The notes beneath the pieces were generated by a model. That model did not search any database. It was not told the DNA's origin and saw only the letters and a list, made by a program, of their open reading frames with translations. Shown here one piece after another: positions 45,315 to 54,104 of a DNA stretch of 64,000 nucleotides (positions within the stretch are counted from its first letter, which is position 1; each line of letters opens with the position of its first letter). Made by a program: the position numbers and the translations under genes. Source of the stretch: an uncultured Aquimarina sp. (GTDB taxonomy: Bacteria; Bacteroidota; Bacteroidia; Flavobacteriales; Flavobacteriaceae); contig CANMTP010000016.1 of assembly GCA_947500845.1 (NCBI GenBank), positions 1-64,000 of the forward strand, given 5' to 3'.

Positions 45315-47369
45315 ATGATGCTTAAAGTTTATTTCTATTTTAATATCATTTTTTTTCTCCTCTTTTTTGCTTCAGGTTGTCATAAAAAAGACGACTTTAT
45401 TGAAAATGATCAATTAAAATCTCAATTAATAGAAACTTATCTCAAAAAATCCAAAGATAAAGAAATTCTTGTTAGTGAAAGGAAAGATAACTTAGAGAAA
45501 GCCTACAATTTACAGTCAACTTTAAAGGATAATAAATATAAGATTGAGAAAATTCATGAAATTTCTTTTGTTTATTATGATTTAAATAATCGTGAGAAAT
45601 ACAAAGCTTTAAATGAGAAAGCCCTTAAATTATCTTTTTTAATCAATGACTCTCTTAATGTAGCTCGATCTTATGGTTATTTAGGGATTTATTATAGGCC
45701 TTCAAAACTTGATGTAGCCTATAAAAATTTTTATGAGGCAGAAAAAATATATTCTTCATTAAACAAAGAAAAATACGACACAAAAGTTATCGCCTTTGAA
45801 CATGGTAAAATACTTATTGATATTGCTAGACTTTTACAGAGAACCAAGAACTATAGTGAAAGTGAAAAGGTTACGATAAGTGCGATAAAAAGCTTCAATT
45901 TAGCAGAAAATGAAAAATTCCTACCGATCTGTTATACCAATCTTGCAATAATTGCTAAGTATATGGAGCGTTACGATGAAGCAATAGAATATAATTTAAA
46001 AGCAATTGAATATGAAGAAGATAGTGAAAATTATATTCTTCAAAAAATCATTTCTTATAATAATATTGGAACCATTTTTAAATCTCAAAAAAAATATGAA
46101 GAGGCGAAAGAATACTATAATAAAGCTTTGACTTTTCAAGAAGTTTTAAATATGAGGCCTGGGCGATATGCAAGACTTTTAGATAATTTAGGATATGTTA
46201 ATTTTTTGTCTAATGATTTAACCGAAATACCTGATCTTTATTATAAGGCAATGAAGATTAGAGATAGCATCAAAGATAAAAGAGGATTGATAACTAATAA
46301 TCTTCATTTATCAGAGTATTATATGTCCATAGGTAATGACAGTATAGCTACTAATTATGCTAAGAAAGCTAAAAATATAGCTCTCGAATTAAATGAAAAT
46401 GAGCAGCTTCTAAAATCTTATGATATTTTATCTGAAGTCGCTAATAATAGTGACGAAGCGCTTGAATATGCAAAAGCACATATTAGACTAAATGATAGTA
46501 TTCAAAACCAAGAAAGGTTGAGTCGAGATAAATTTGCTAGAATACGCTTTGAAACCGATGAAATCGCAGAACAAAACCAACAAATAAGCAAGGAAAACGA
46601 AATATTAATTATAGCGATTTTAGGATTAACCGCTTTGTTTTTATTAGGATATATCATTTTTAGACAGCAGCAAAGTAATAAAGAATTATTGTTTGCCCAG
46701 ACCCAGCAAGAAGCGAATCAGGAGATCTATCGTTTACTGCTTAACCAGCAAATTAAATTGGAAGAAGGTCGAAAACTAGAACAGCAACGTATGTCTGAGG
46801 AGTTGCATGATGGCGTATTGGGCAGGTTGTTTGGAGTGCGATTAAGTCTTGATGGGATCAACCAACGAGCCAACGATGGCTTTACCGAGGCACGTAACAA
46901 ATACATAGATGAGCTCAAGGATATCGAAAAAGAAATACGCCTTATTTCTCACGACTTGAGTTCTGAGACCTTACCGTCTGATGTAGCCTATATTGATGCG
47001 GTAGAAAATTTGATTAGTGACTTATGCGAAGTGAACAATATTAATTTCGAATTTAATAACGATGAAGAGATCGATTGGGAAGAGATCGATGATCAGAAAA
47101 AGGTAAATTTATTCAGGATTTTACAAGAATCGTTGCAGAATATTTTTAAACATTCAGGTGCAAAAAGCATAAAAATTAATTTCGATTATATAGAAGATAA
47201 AATAAATCTTACTATCTTGGATGATGGAATCGGGTTTAACAGCACAAAAGTGAAAAAAGGAATTGGTTTAAAAAATATTACATCAAGAGTTAGTCAGATG
47301 AGTGGAGTGGTACAATTTTTAAGTAATAAAAGCACAGGTACCCGGGTATCTGTAAGTGTACCGGTGTAA
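45315..47369 (+). CDS. TPR-containing sensor histidine kinase with a lipobox
   Basis: A 684-residue sensor. The start MMLKVYFYFNIIFFLLFFASGC has a lipobox with Cys22. Residues 30-410 are TPR repeats such as YTNLAIIAKYMERYDEAIEY and NIGTIFKSQKKYEEAKEYY, a periplasmic protein-binding arm. A membrane helix (about 430-450) leads to a HisKA_3-type dimerisation helix with the phosphorylated His in SEELHDGVLGRL near 495, then a HATPase_c domain (DDGIGFNS, GIGLKNI). It should phosphorylate the NarL-type regulator encoded 120 bases downstream. If lipidated it would be tethered twice, which is odd. Confidence 0.9.
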   Translation: MMLKVYFYFNIIFFLLFFASGCHKKDDFIENDQLKSQLIETYLKKSKDKEILVSERKDNLEKAYNLQSTLKDNKYKIEKIHEISFVYYDLNNREKYKALNEKALKLSFLINDSLNVARSYGYLGIYYRPSKLDVAYKNFYEAEKIYSSLNKEKYDTKVIAFEHGKILIDIARLLQRTKNYSESEKVTISAIKSFNLAENEKFLPICYTNLAIIAKYMERYDEAIEYNLKAIEYEEDSENYILQKIISYNNIGTIFKSQKKYEEAKEYYNKALTFQEVLNMRPGRYARLLDNLGYVNFLSNDLTEIPDLYYKAMKIRDSIKDKRGLITNNLHLSEYYMSIGNDSIATNYAKKAKNIALELNENEQLLKSYDILSEVANNSDEALEYAKAHIRLNDSIQNQERLSRDKFARIRFETDEIAEQNQQISKENEILIIAILGLTALFLLGYIIFRQQQSNKELLFAQTQQEANQEIYRLLLNQQIKLEEGRKLEQQRMSEELHDGVLGRLFGVRLSLDGINQRANDGFTEARNKYIDELKDIEKEIRLISHDLSSETLPSDVAYIDAVENLISDLCEVNNINFEFNNDEEIDWEEIDDQKKVNLFRILQESLQNIFKHSGAKSIKINFDYIEDKINLTILDDGIGFNSTKVKKGIGLKNITSRVSQMSGVVQFLSNKSTGTRVSVSVPV

Positions 47370-47489
47370 ACGAATATGTAAAACAGTTCTTTATAGATTC
47401 AGGATAGGTTATACTATTTTTCTATGATCACAGTTAGATAAGAAGAACGTCCCGTTTTTTTGAGAACTAAAAAACAACTAATTTAAAAA

Positions 47490-48161
47490 ATGAAGAAAAA
47501 GCTAAAAGTTCTTATGATTGATGATCATCCTATGATTATCGAAGGATATAAGAATACCTTGTTAGGTGAAAACCAAAAAGAATATCAGATCAAGATCGAT
47601 ATTGCATCAAATTGTGATGATGCATACGAAAAAATTGTTAAGTCTTCAGAAACGATACCCTATGATATGCTTTTTGTAGATATAAAGCTACCTCCATCTT
47701 CAGACGGTACGATTACCTCTGGAGAAGATTTGGCAAAACATGCAAAAGAGCTGCTTCCAAAATCAAAGGTAATTATTTTGACTATGCATCGAGAAGATCA
47801 TAGAATTCACAATATCCTTAAAAATATTAATCCTGCTGGTTTCCTGATAAAAAGTGATTTAACATCAAGCGAATTGCTTTTAGCATTCAATAATATAGTA
47901 AAGGGTAAGGCGTATTATAGCGCTACGGTAAATGATCATTTTAGAAAAATGATGACTAATAAATTTTCTCTGGATGAGAAAAATTTAAAAATACTCTACC
48001 ATTTATCTCGGGGTGTAAAAACAAAGAATCTCCCTAATTATGTAAGCTTATCTTTGAGTGCCATAGAAAAAAGAAAAAATCAAATCAAAGAAATGTTTTC
48101 TATCTCAAAAGCAGACGATCAAAAGTTATTAGAAGAAGCTCGTAAAAGAGGATTTATATAA
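47490..48161 (+). CDS. NarL/LuxR-type response regulator
   Basis: A 223-residue regulator. The receiver is complete: acid pair Asp11-Asp12, phosphorylated Asp64 (FVDIKLPP), the Thr in VIILTMHRED and Lys in AGFLIKSD. The C-terminal part (about 158-212) is a LuxR-like helix-turn-helix, shorter and less conserved than usual (SLSLSAIEKRKNQIKEMF). It follows the HisKA_3 kinase and is its natural partner. Targets are unknown; the PorP/OmpA pair downstream is a possible one. A terminator follows. Confidence 0.92.
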   Translation: MKKKLKVLMIDDHPMIIEGYKNTLLGENQKEYQIKIDIASNCDDAYEKIVKSSETIPYDMLFVDIKLPPSSDGTITSGEDLAKHAKELLPKSKVIILTMHREDHRIHNILKNINPAGFLIKSDLTSSELLLAFNNIVKGKAYYSATVNDHFRKMMTNKFSLDEKNLKILYHLSRGVKTKNLPNYVSLSLSAIEKRKNQIKEMFSISKADDQKLLEEARKRGFI

Positions 48162-48185
48162 TCTTAAATAAGAAATGAACTATAG

Positions 48186-48211
48186 AAGGGATCGGTTTTG
48201 ATCCCTTTTTT
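48186..48211 (+). terminator. Terminator of the kinase-regulator operon
   Basis: Arms 48186-48193 (aagggatc) and 48200-48207 (gatccctt) close a 6-base loop and run into T residues, 25 bases after the stop. Confidence 0.8.
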
Positions 48212-48363
48212 GATCGATTAAAAAGCAAAATAAGTCAATTCACGTTTTGATACTGCCTGATTTTAATCCGGTATTTTATTTATATTGGTTTATAAGGTCT
48301 TTAATAAAGATGATGAAGATTTTTCTATTTTCTTCAAAAACAGTCATATTTATTTTATATTAG

Positions 48364-48371
48364 TATATTTG
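48364..48371 (+). promoter_or_regulatory. Promoter -7 box of the PorP/OmpA operon
   Basis: TATATTTG matches TAnnTTTG, 29 bases before the ATG at 48400. No TTG stands at the usual -33 spacing. Confidence 0.4.
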
Positions 48372-48399
48372 GGAGTCCCTAAATCTAAACCTAAATGCA

Positions 48400-49356
48400 A
48401 TGATTAGAATTCCTATTCTATTTCTATTGTTAATATCTCTATTGACAAGAACCTCCCTGGTAGCCCAGCAAGATGCCCAATATACCCAATACATGTACAA
48501 TACAATTAGCGTTAATCCTGCTTATGCAGGTAGCCGCGGCGTTATGAGTATCATGGGATTGCATCGCAGTCAATGGGTTGGTTTGGAGGGTGCGCCACGT
48601 ACTCAAACGTTAACCCTTAATACACCCATAGGGGACAACGAACGGGTGGGACTTGGATTCTCTATCGTTAATGATGAAATAGGGCCTACCGATGAAACCT
48701 ATTTTGGAGTCGATTTTTCATACACCATTCCAACTTCTGAGGAAGGAAAATTAAGTTTTGGATTAAAAGCAGGAGGACATTTGTTAAACATTGATTTTCT
48801 TCGCCTGACTCAGTTTAATGCTAATGACGCACTTTTTGAAGCAAATATTGATAATAAATTTAGTCCACAAGTAGGTATTGGTGCATACTACCATACAGAA
48901 AAATTTTACTTTGGATTAAGTGCACCAAATTTATTAGAAACTGATCATTTTGATGAAAGTACAACCAGTAGTGATAGTGATGCGGTAAGCTTTCTGGCAG
49001 AAGAGCGTATTAACTATTATTTAATATCGGGATATGTGTTTGATATCAACCCTGATCTTAAATTAAAACCGGCTATACTTGCCAAATTAGTATTTGGTGC
49101 CCCTTTGCAGGTAGATCTGTCTGCCAACTTTTTATTATACGATCGCTTAACTCTGGGAGCAGCCTATCGATGGAGTGCGGCGGTTACCGGGCAAATAGGT
49201 TTTCAGATTTCAGATGCCATGATGATAGGTTTTGCCTATGATCGGGAAACTACAGAACTTGGACAAGCACAATTTAATGATGGCAGCTATGAGGTAATGT
49301 TACGGTTCGAACTCTTTAAAAAATATAATAGAATGTTAACGCCACGTTTTTTCTAA
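48400..49356 (+). CDS. PorP/SprF-family type IX secretion membrane protein
   Basis: A 318-residue outer-membrane protein with a Sec signal ending near LVAQQ. The family hallmark DAQYTQYMYNTISVNPAYAGSRG (split: DAQYTQYMYN and NPAYAGSRG) and LHRSQWVGLEGAP follow directly, then beta-strand pairs of a barrel. PorP/SprF proteins act in the T9SS and gliding machinery, often helping attach particular adhesins to the cell surface; multiple copies per genome are common, each paired with an OmpA-like protein. Here the OmpA/PD40 gene follows after 40 bases. Confidence 0.93.
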   Translation: MIRIPILFLLLISLLTRTSLVAQQDAQYTQYMYNTISVNPAYAGSRGVMSIMGLHRSQWVGLEGAPRTQTLTLNTPIGDNERVGLGFSIVNDEIGPTDETYFGVDFSYTIPTSEEGKLSFGLKAGGHLLNIDFLRLTQFNANDALFEANIDNKFSPQVGIGAYYHTEKFYFGLSAPNLLETDHFDESTTSSDSDAVSFLAEERINYYLISGYVFDINPDLKLKPAILAKLVFGAPLQVDLSANFLLYDRLTLGAAYRWSAAVTGQIGFQISDAMMIGFAYDRETTELGQAQFNDGSYEVMLRFELFKKYNRMLTPRFF

Positions 49357-49396
49357 ACGAAATATCATTCCTAAGAAATAAATAAAACAAAGACAG

Positions 49397-51370
49397 ATGA
49401 ATTTGAACAACTACATGGTACATCTATCCTTATGCATATTAATATCTTTTATGTCATATTCTCAGGAAAAACGTCTCGAAAAGGCAGACGAGAGTTTTAA
49501 TCGTTTTGCTTTTGTGGATGCACGTAAAATATACCTCCAGGTTGCCGAGAGTGGTTATGAGTCATTAGAATTGTTTAAAAAATTGGGAGATTCCTATTAT
49601 TTTAATGCACAACTAGAGGAGGCTGTAACATGGTATGAGAAATTGACTAGTAATTATGCAGAAGAAATAGATCCAGAGTATTTATTTAGATATTCTCAAA
49701 GTTTAAAAAGTGTTGAGCGTTATGACGAAGCAGATAAGGTCATGGAAAAATTCATTACCCTTACCGGAAATGATCAAAGGGCTGAATATTTTATGAATAC
49801 CAGGGATTATTTAAAGTTTATTGAAATGCAATCAGGGAAATTCAGGTTGTTGAAATTGAGTGTGAATTCCAAATTTTCTGATTATGCCCCCAGTTTTGAC
49901 AATCAAGGACAATTGGTATTCGCATCTTCAAGAGGTGGTGGTAGTGGTATGACTAAAACAATCCACGAGTGGAACGAAATGCCGTTTCTGGATTTGTTTG
50001 CCTCTAATATGATCGCAGCTAATGGGATTCTTCAAACTCCCAAAAAACTGAAAGGTAAAATCAATTCAAAGTTTCACGAATCATCAACTTCCTTTAGTCA
50101 GGATGGTAAAACGGTATATTTTACAAGGAATAATTATACCAAGAAAAAATTAGGATCCAATACACAAGGAACTATTTTGTTGAAAATTTACAAGGCAACA
50201 CTCGAAGAGGATAAGTGGACAAATATAGAAGAACTACCTTTTAATAGCGATGAGTATTCTGTAGCACATCCCGCACTTACCGCAGATGGAACCAAACTTT
50301 ATTTTGCCAGCGACATGCCAGATAGTAGAGGACTTTCAGATTTGTATGTTGTAGATATTCATGTAGATGGAACCTTTGGAGAACCAAAGAACCTTGGTGA
50401 TAAAATTAATACCGAAGGTAGAGAAACATTTCCATATGTTAGTGACTCTGGGAGATTATATTTTGCAAGCGATGGGCATATAGGTTTGGGTGGGTTAGAT
50501 GTTTTTGTTGCTGTTCCCGAAGGGCTTGATGAATTTTCAATACCGTATAATGTAGGAAAACCGGTTAACAGTGATGAAGATGATTTTACCTTCGTGCTTA
50601 ACGAAACTACCAAAATAGGATACTTTGCAAGTAATCGTTCAGGAGGCAAAGGAAATGATGATATCTATAGTTTTAAACAAACCGGAGAATTAATTACTGA
50701 ATGTAATCAATACGTAACCGGAGTGATCACCGATGCTACTTCTAATGAAAAACTGGAAGAAGTAGAAGTTATCTTAATGGATGATAAGAATAATGAATTG
50801 CAACGAACTACTACGGGAAATGATGGAAAATACAAATTTGATCTCGAATGTGACATCGCATATGTAATAAGAGCTACAAAGACTACATATAATCCAATAG
50901 AGACTTTGCTTGCTACTAATAATGTATTAGAGTTTGAACATGACCTTGCTTTACAACTTACTCAAGGAAGATTAGATGGTCGAAAAGAATTCCGTCGTGG
51001 GGACGACTTAGCATTAATATTAGATTTAGAACCTATTTATTTTGACTTGAACAAATTTTTGATCCGTCCTGATGCAGAAGTGGAGCTACAACAAATAATT
51101 GCCGCGTTAAAAGAATATCCTCAACTGAAAATAGATGTAAGATCACATACCGATAGTAGGGCAGATGATAATTACAATATGTTGTTAAGTGAGAAAAGAG
51201 CTAAAAGCACTATCAATTATATTATTGAAAAAGGAGGTATTGATCCGTCACGTGTCACCGGAAAAGGTTATGGCGAAACTGCTTTAGTTAATAAGTGTTC
51301 TAACGGTGTAGAATGTAGTGATGAAGAACATCAGCTGAATCGAAGAAGTGAGTTTATTGTAATCGAATAG
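49397..51370 (+). CDS. OmpA-family protein with TPR, PD40 and carboxypeptidase-like domains
   Basis: A 657-residue envelope protein with a signal ending near MSYSQ. In order: TPR-like helices (about 30-130), PD40/WD40-type propeller strands (GQLVFASSRGG, GKTVYFTRN, TKLYFASDMPDSRG, about 165-425), a carboxypeptidase-regulatory-like fold (TGVITDATSNEKLEEVEV, from 438), and an OmpA peptidoglycan-binding domain (YFDLNKFLIRPDAEVEL, DVRSHTDSR, NRRSEF). This is the PorE/SprF-partner layout linking the outer membrane T9SS component to the cell wall. Downstream there is no clear terminator for 480 bases. Confidence 0.94.
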   Translation: MNLNNYMVHLSLCILISFMSYSQEKRLEKADESFNRFAFVDARKIYLQVAESGYESLELFKKLGDSYYFNAQLEEAVTWYEKLTSNYAEEIDPEYLFRYSQSLKSVERYDEADKVMEKFITLTGNDQRAEYFMNTRDYLKFIEMQSGKFRLLKLSVNSKFSDYAPSFDNQGQLVFASSRGGGSGMTKTIHEWNEMPFLDLFASNMIAANGILQTPKKLKGKINSKFHESSTSFSQDGKTVYFTRNNYTKKKLGSNTQGTILLKIYKATLEEDKWTNIEELPFNSDEYSVAHPALTADGTKLYFASDMPDSRGLSDLYVVDIHVDGTFGEPKNLGDKINTEGRETFPYVSDSGRLYFASDGHIGLGGLDVFVAVPEGLDEFSIPYNVGKPVNSDEDDFTFVLNETTKIGYFASNRSGGKGNDDIYSFKQTGELITECNQYVTGVITDATSNEKLEEVEVILMDDKNNELQRTTTGNDGKYKFDLECDIAYVIRATKTTYNPIETLLATNNVLEFEHDLALQLTQGRLDGRKEFRRGDDLALILDLEPIYFDLNKFLIRPDAEVELQQIIAALKEYPQLKIDVRSHTDSRADDNYNMLLSEKRAKSTINYIIEKGGIDPSRVTGKGYGETALVNKCSNGVECSDEEHQLNRRSEFIVIE

Positions 51371-51854
51371 GACGTATAGCAATATACTCAAGATGGAAAT
51401 CAAGTTTTGAACTACAATCACAAATTTAAGGCAAGTTTTAGTTAAATATTTTTTTAAACTATTTATATAGGACAACTAGAGTATTATTATTTTTCTTACT
51501 TTTTTTGATAAGAATGCTCAACTGATGTTTTTTACAAAACGAATACATGGCAATACAATACAATTTTGGCAGTATCAACTTAAATTTTAATAGGTGATCG
51601 AAGGATGCTTTTACAGGAATTTCATAAGCAAATTAAAATTTCGAATTGGACAAGAGATAAAGTAATCTGAAAATAAAGTGGTTAGGCTCTGTTTTAAGAT
51701 TTTGAACAGTCAAAATGCGTTAAGTTTTGTTGGATACATCTGAATTGTGGTTTAACCATAATAATTAGGCGGTTTATTAGTAATTTAATTTAACAAATTG
51801 TAACTATATTTAAGTATCGTTTTTATTGGAAGAAACGATATTGTAGTTTTAGTA

Positions 51855-51892
51855 TAAAAAAGCTTATTTCTTACCCCACCCTGAGCTTTTTT
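51855..51892 (+). terminator. Terminator-like hairpin in the island
   Basis: Arms 51855-51865 (aaaaaagctta) and 51882-51892 (tgagctttttt) pair with one G-U; the loop holds the pyrimidine-rich ttaccccaccc. It could end the OmpA transcript at a distance. Confidence 0.45.
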
Positions 51893-52156
51893 AAGTACAA
51901 TTACGTAGTATTGTACAAAAGTTCAAGACTATTCGTTAATACATTTCAAAAATGTGTTGAATGGTTACATAAGTATGGTAGCATATAATCTTAGGAATGC
52001 GTAAAGGAATAATCAATTAATATCCTTTTTTTGGATGTTTGGTAAATTTAGTATATGATATGATCAACAATTAATTATGGATAATGAAAAGATATGAAGT
52101 CTAATGTCTAGACACGTTGTTGCTTATTTTTAATGAGTGATAACCTATAAAAAACA

Positions 52157-52200
52157 ACCCCGCTATTTGTAAAACTTTGGCGAGCCGACAAAAGCAGGGT
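52157..52200 (+). ncRNA. Candidate structured RNA element
   Basis: Left arm 52157-52170 (accccgctatttgt) pairs with 52188-52200 (acaaaagcagggt) in 12 pairs with one mismatch and one bulged A. The 17-base loop contains a small ggc-ga-gcc hairpin. There is no T-run. The element resembles no riboswitch class I can name; its RNA nature is inference. Confidence 0.35.
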
Positions 52201-52680
52201 CTGAATAACAATTAATTAGATAAATTAATCATTATGAGTACAATATTACTTCCTATAAGTATAAGATATGTTCTATGTCTTGGAGTAATTTCTCTTTATT
52301 GTAAAGAAAAATGCACGCTTCCCCTTTACATTAAATTTCAAACGAAATATAGGGATTCTTTAACTTTTCTACGGTATCCCCGTAAAACTTTTAGCACTTT
52401 CTTAACAAGTTTAGTGATACTTTACTCTGTACTACTCCAAGGTTTTTTTAACTCAATTAAACTTAACAATTTGACTATCAAGCATGTTTTGGTGCTTTTA
52501 ATTCTATTTGTCCCTAGAATAAGGGAATCTTATTATTCTGAAACTTTACATGAAAATTAAATAGGATCTATTTAAATATCAAAGAGAAAGGATTATAAAA
52601 AGCAATTAAAGAGAAAATTAAAATATAGTACAAGTTATTGAAAGAGGAAAATTAGACTATTTAACAATTTACTTGATGAA

Positions 52681-52753
52681 TAGTTGAAAGATGCATTTTG
52701 ACGATGTGTTTACTTTAAACCCCCTGTTTTTAGGGGTAATTTCAGGGGGTTTT
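52681..52753 (+). repeat. Duplicated hairpin element, copy 1
   Basis: The first 38 bases are identical to those of copy 2 (52808-52883). They are followed by a C-run that can pair either with aggggt nearby or with caggggg further on, giving two exclusive hairpins and a T-tract. Confidence 0.8.
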
Positions 52754-52807
52754 AACCTTTAGATATACTTGGTAATAATAATATAAACTGTTCATTGCTT
52801 AAGTGAT

Positions 52808-52883
52808 TAGTTGAAAGATGCATTTTGACGATGTGTTTACTTTAACCCCCTCTGTTGTTAGGGGTAATTTCGGGGGGGGTTTC
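52808..52883 (+). repeat. Duplicated hairpin element, copy 2
   Basis: Starts 127 bases after copy 1 and keeps the 38-base head unchanged, while the hairpin part has drifted (longer G-run, GUU loop changes). The C-run/G-run choice between two hairpins is preserved. Confidence 0.8.
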
Positions 52884-52996
52884 TTTATCATCGCAGTATA
52901 GAATTTAGAATAAAATACGATATCTTCTCATAATTTGACAAGTTTAAATGCTTATTATTTGCTAAGTGTTTTTTTATAGAATGTAGATTTCTGTGG

Positions 52997-53028
52997 AGCT
53001 GCCGGGTTCATAACCTGGCAGCTTTTTT
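52997..53028 (+). terminator. Strong terminator just before the TrmH-type gene
   Basis: A 12-bp stem (52997-53008 with 53012-53023, one G-U) with a 3-base loop, followed by TTTTTT. It ends only 15 bases before the next ATG, so it must serve an upstream plus-strand transcript, probably from the duplicated elements. Confidence 0.85.
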
Positions 53029-53042
53029 ATATTTTAGCGGTT

Positions 53043-53699
53043 ATGGTAGATATAAAACTTCTAGAATACTTAGAAACCTTTCTTACTCCACGGCGTCTTG
53101 AATTGTATAAAAAGGTACTGGAAAAAAGAACTAATCATTTTACAGTAGCTGTTGAAGATGTATATCAATTACATAATACTAGTGCAGTGATACGTAGTTG
53201 TGATGTTTTTGGTATCCAGAACGTTCATGTAATTGAAGAAGTTAATGTAAAACGTATTGATAGAGAAATAGCAATGGGAGCTCAAAAATGGGTAGATATT
53301 AATCGCTATCCCACTACCAGGGAATGTTTAAAAGAGCTAAAAGAAAGAGGGTATCAAATTGTAGCCACGACACCCCATGATGACTCTAAGGTCTTAACAG
53401 ATTTTGACGTGACAAAGCCTTCAGCCTTTTTCTTTGGTAGAGAGCAACAAGGGTTAAGCAATTTGGTGCTTGAGGCAGCAGATTGCAAATTACATATACC
53501 CATGGTCGGTTTTACCGAAAGTCTAAATATTTCAGTTTCAGCTGCTATAATTTTACAACATGTTACTTCAGAATTAAGAAGAACAGATATTATTTGGCGA
53601 TTATCAGAACAGGAAAAATTAGAAAAACGAATGCAATGGGCCAAGAAGGTAATCAAAAGTCACGAGCAGATTATTGCACGATATCATGATAATATGTAA
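53043..53699 (+). CDS. trmH: TrmH-family tRNA/rRNA 2'-O-methyltransferase
   Basis: A 218-residue SPOUT methyltransferase. The three trefoil-knot motifs are visible: HNTSAVIRSCDVFGI (about 41-55), FFGREQQGLS (about 130-139) and MVGFTESLNISVSAAIIL (about 155-172). The start YLETFLTPRRLELYKKVLEKR and the long basic C-terminal helix match TrmH, which methylates G18 of tRNAs; the symbol is given on that resemblance. It starts right behind a terminator, so it must have a promoter inside or just after that hairpin. Confidence 0.92.
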   Translation: MVDIKLLEYLETFLTPRRLELYKKVLEKRTNHFTVAVEDVYQLHNTSAVIRSCDVFGIQNVHVIEEVNVKRIDREIAMGAQKWVDINRYPTTRECLKELKERGYQIVATTPHDDSKVLTDFDVTKPSAFFFGREQQGLSNLVLEAADCKLHIPMVGFTESLNISVSAAIILQHVTSELRRTDIIWRLSEQEKLEKRMQWAKKVIKSHEQIIARYHDNM

Positions 53700-53705
53700 T
53701 TTTAT

Positions 53706-53726
53706 AACAACTAACAACTAACAACT
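53706..53726 (+). repeat. Heptamer array after trmH
   Basis: Three tandem AACAACT units begin 6 bases after the stop. With the preceding TA they place TAA at 53705, 53712 and 53719, one in each frame of the upstream gene. Confidence 0.6.
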
Positions 53727-53733
53727 ATACGCT

Positions 53734-54099
53734 ATGGTTATCTGGTTCGAAATTCCTGTTACAGATATGAGTAGGGCAAGAGCTTTTTATGAAAATGTCT
53801 TTGATATTGAGATTGATTTGCAAAAAATGGATGGCCTTGAAATGGGATGGTTTCCTAATAAAAATCAGATAGGTATGGCTACTGGAACATTAATACGAGC
53901 AGGAGAACATTATAAACCATGCAATGATTGGGTTTTGGTATATTTTTCATGTGAAGACGTAGCGAACGAAATTAATAGAGTAGAAGTAGCGGGAGGAAAG
54001 GTCATTTCAGATAAAAAACAAATATCAGAAAATCATGGCTTTATGGCTATTTTTATCGATTCTGAAGGCAATAAAATCGCATTACATTCTGAGAGATAA
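53734..54099 (+). CDS. VOC-family protein (glyoxalase/bleomycin-resistance fold)
   Basis: A 121-residue protein of the vicinal oxygen chelate superfamily. It opens with VIWFEIPVTDMSRARAFYENVF, the typical first metal-facing strand and helix, and ends with FMAIFIDSEGNKIALHS, where Glu is a usual metal ligand. Such small VOC proteins are glyoxalases, dioxygenases or resistance proteins; there is no way to choose here. It lies 34 bases after trmH, across the heptamer array, and may be co-transcribed with it. Confidence 0.9.
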   Translation: MVIWFEIPVTDMSRARAFYENVFDIEIDLQKMDGLEMGWFPNKNQIGMATGTLIRAGEHYKPCNDWVLVYFSCEDVANEINRVEVAGGKVISDKKQISENHGFMAIFIDSEGNKIALHSER

Positions 54100-54104
54100 G
54101 AGCG

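Larger units (their letters stand above)
51371..53042. other. Gene-free island with several RNA-like hairpins
   Basis: A 1.67-kb stretch with no convincing coding sequence; a 108-codon frame at 52234-52560 lacks known features. It contains a small hairpin at 51816-51840, a terminator-like stem at 51855-51892, a bulged stem at 52157-52200, a tacgg-N5-ccgta inverted repeat at 52370-52384, a duplicated element at 52681-52753 and 52808-52883, and a strong terminator at 52997-53028. The run of hairpins without a gene suggests small transcripts. Confidence 0.55.

Noticed and set aside
52234-52560. A 108-codon frame within the non-coding island
   Set aside because: Hydrophobic and Cys-scattered composition without any motif, no promoter box seen, and it contains the tacgg-ccgta inverted repeat. 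It might still be a fast-evolving membrane peptide.
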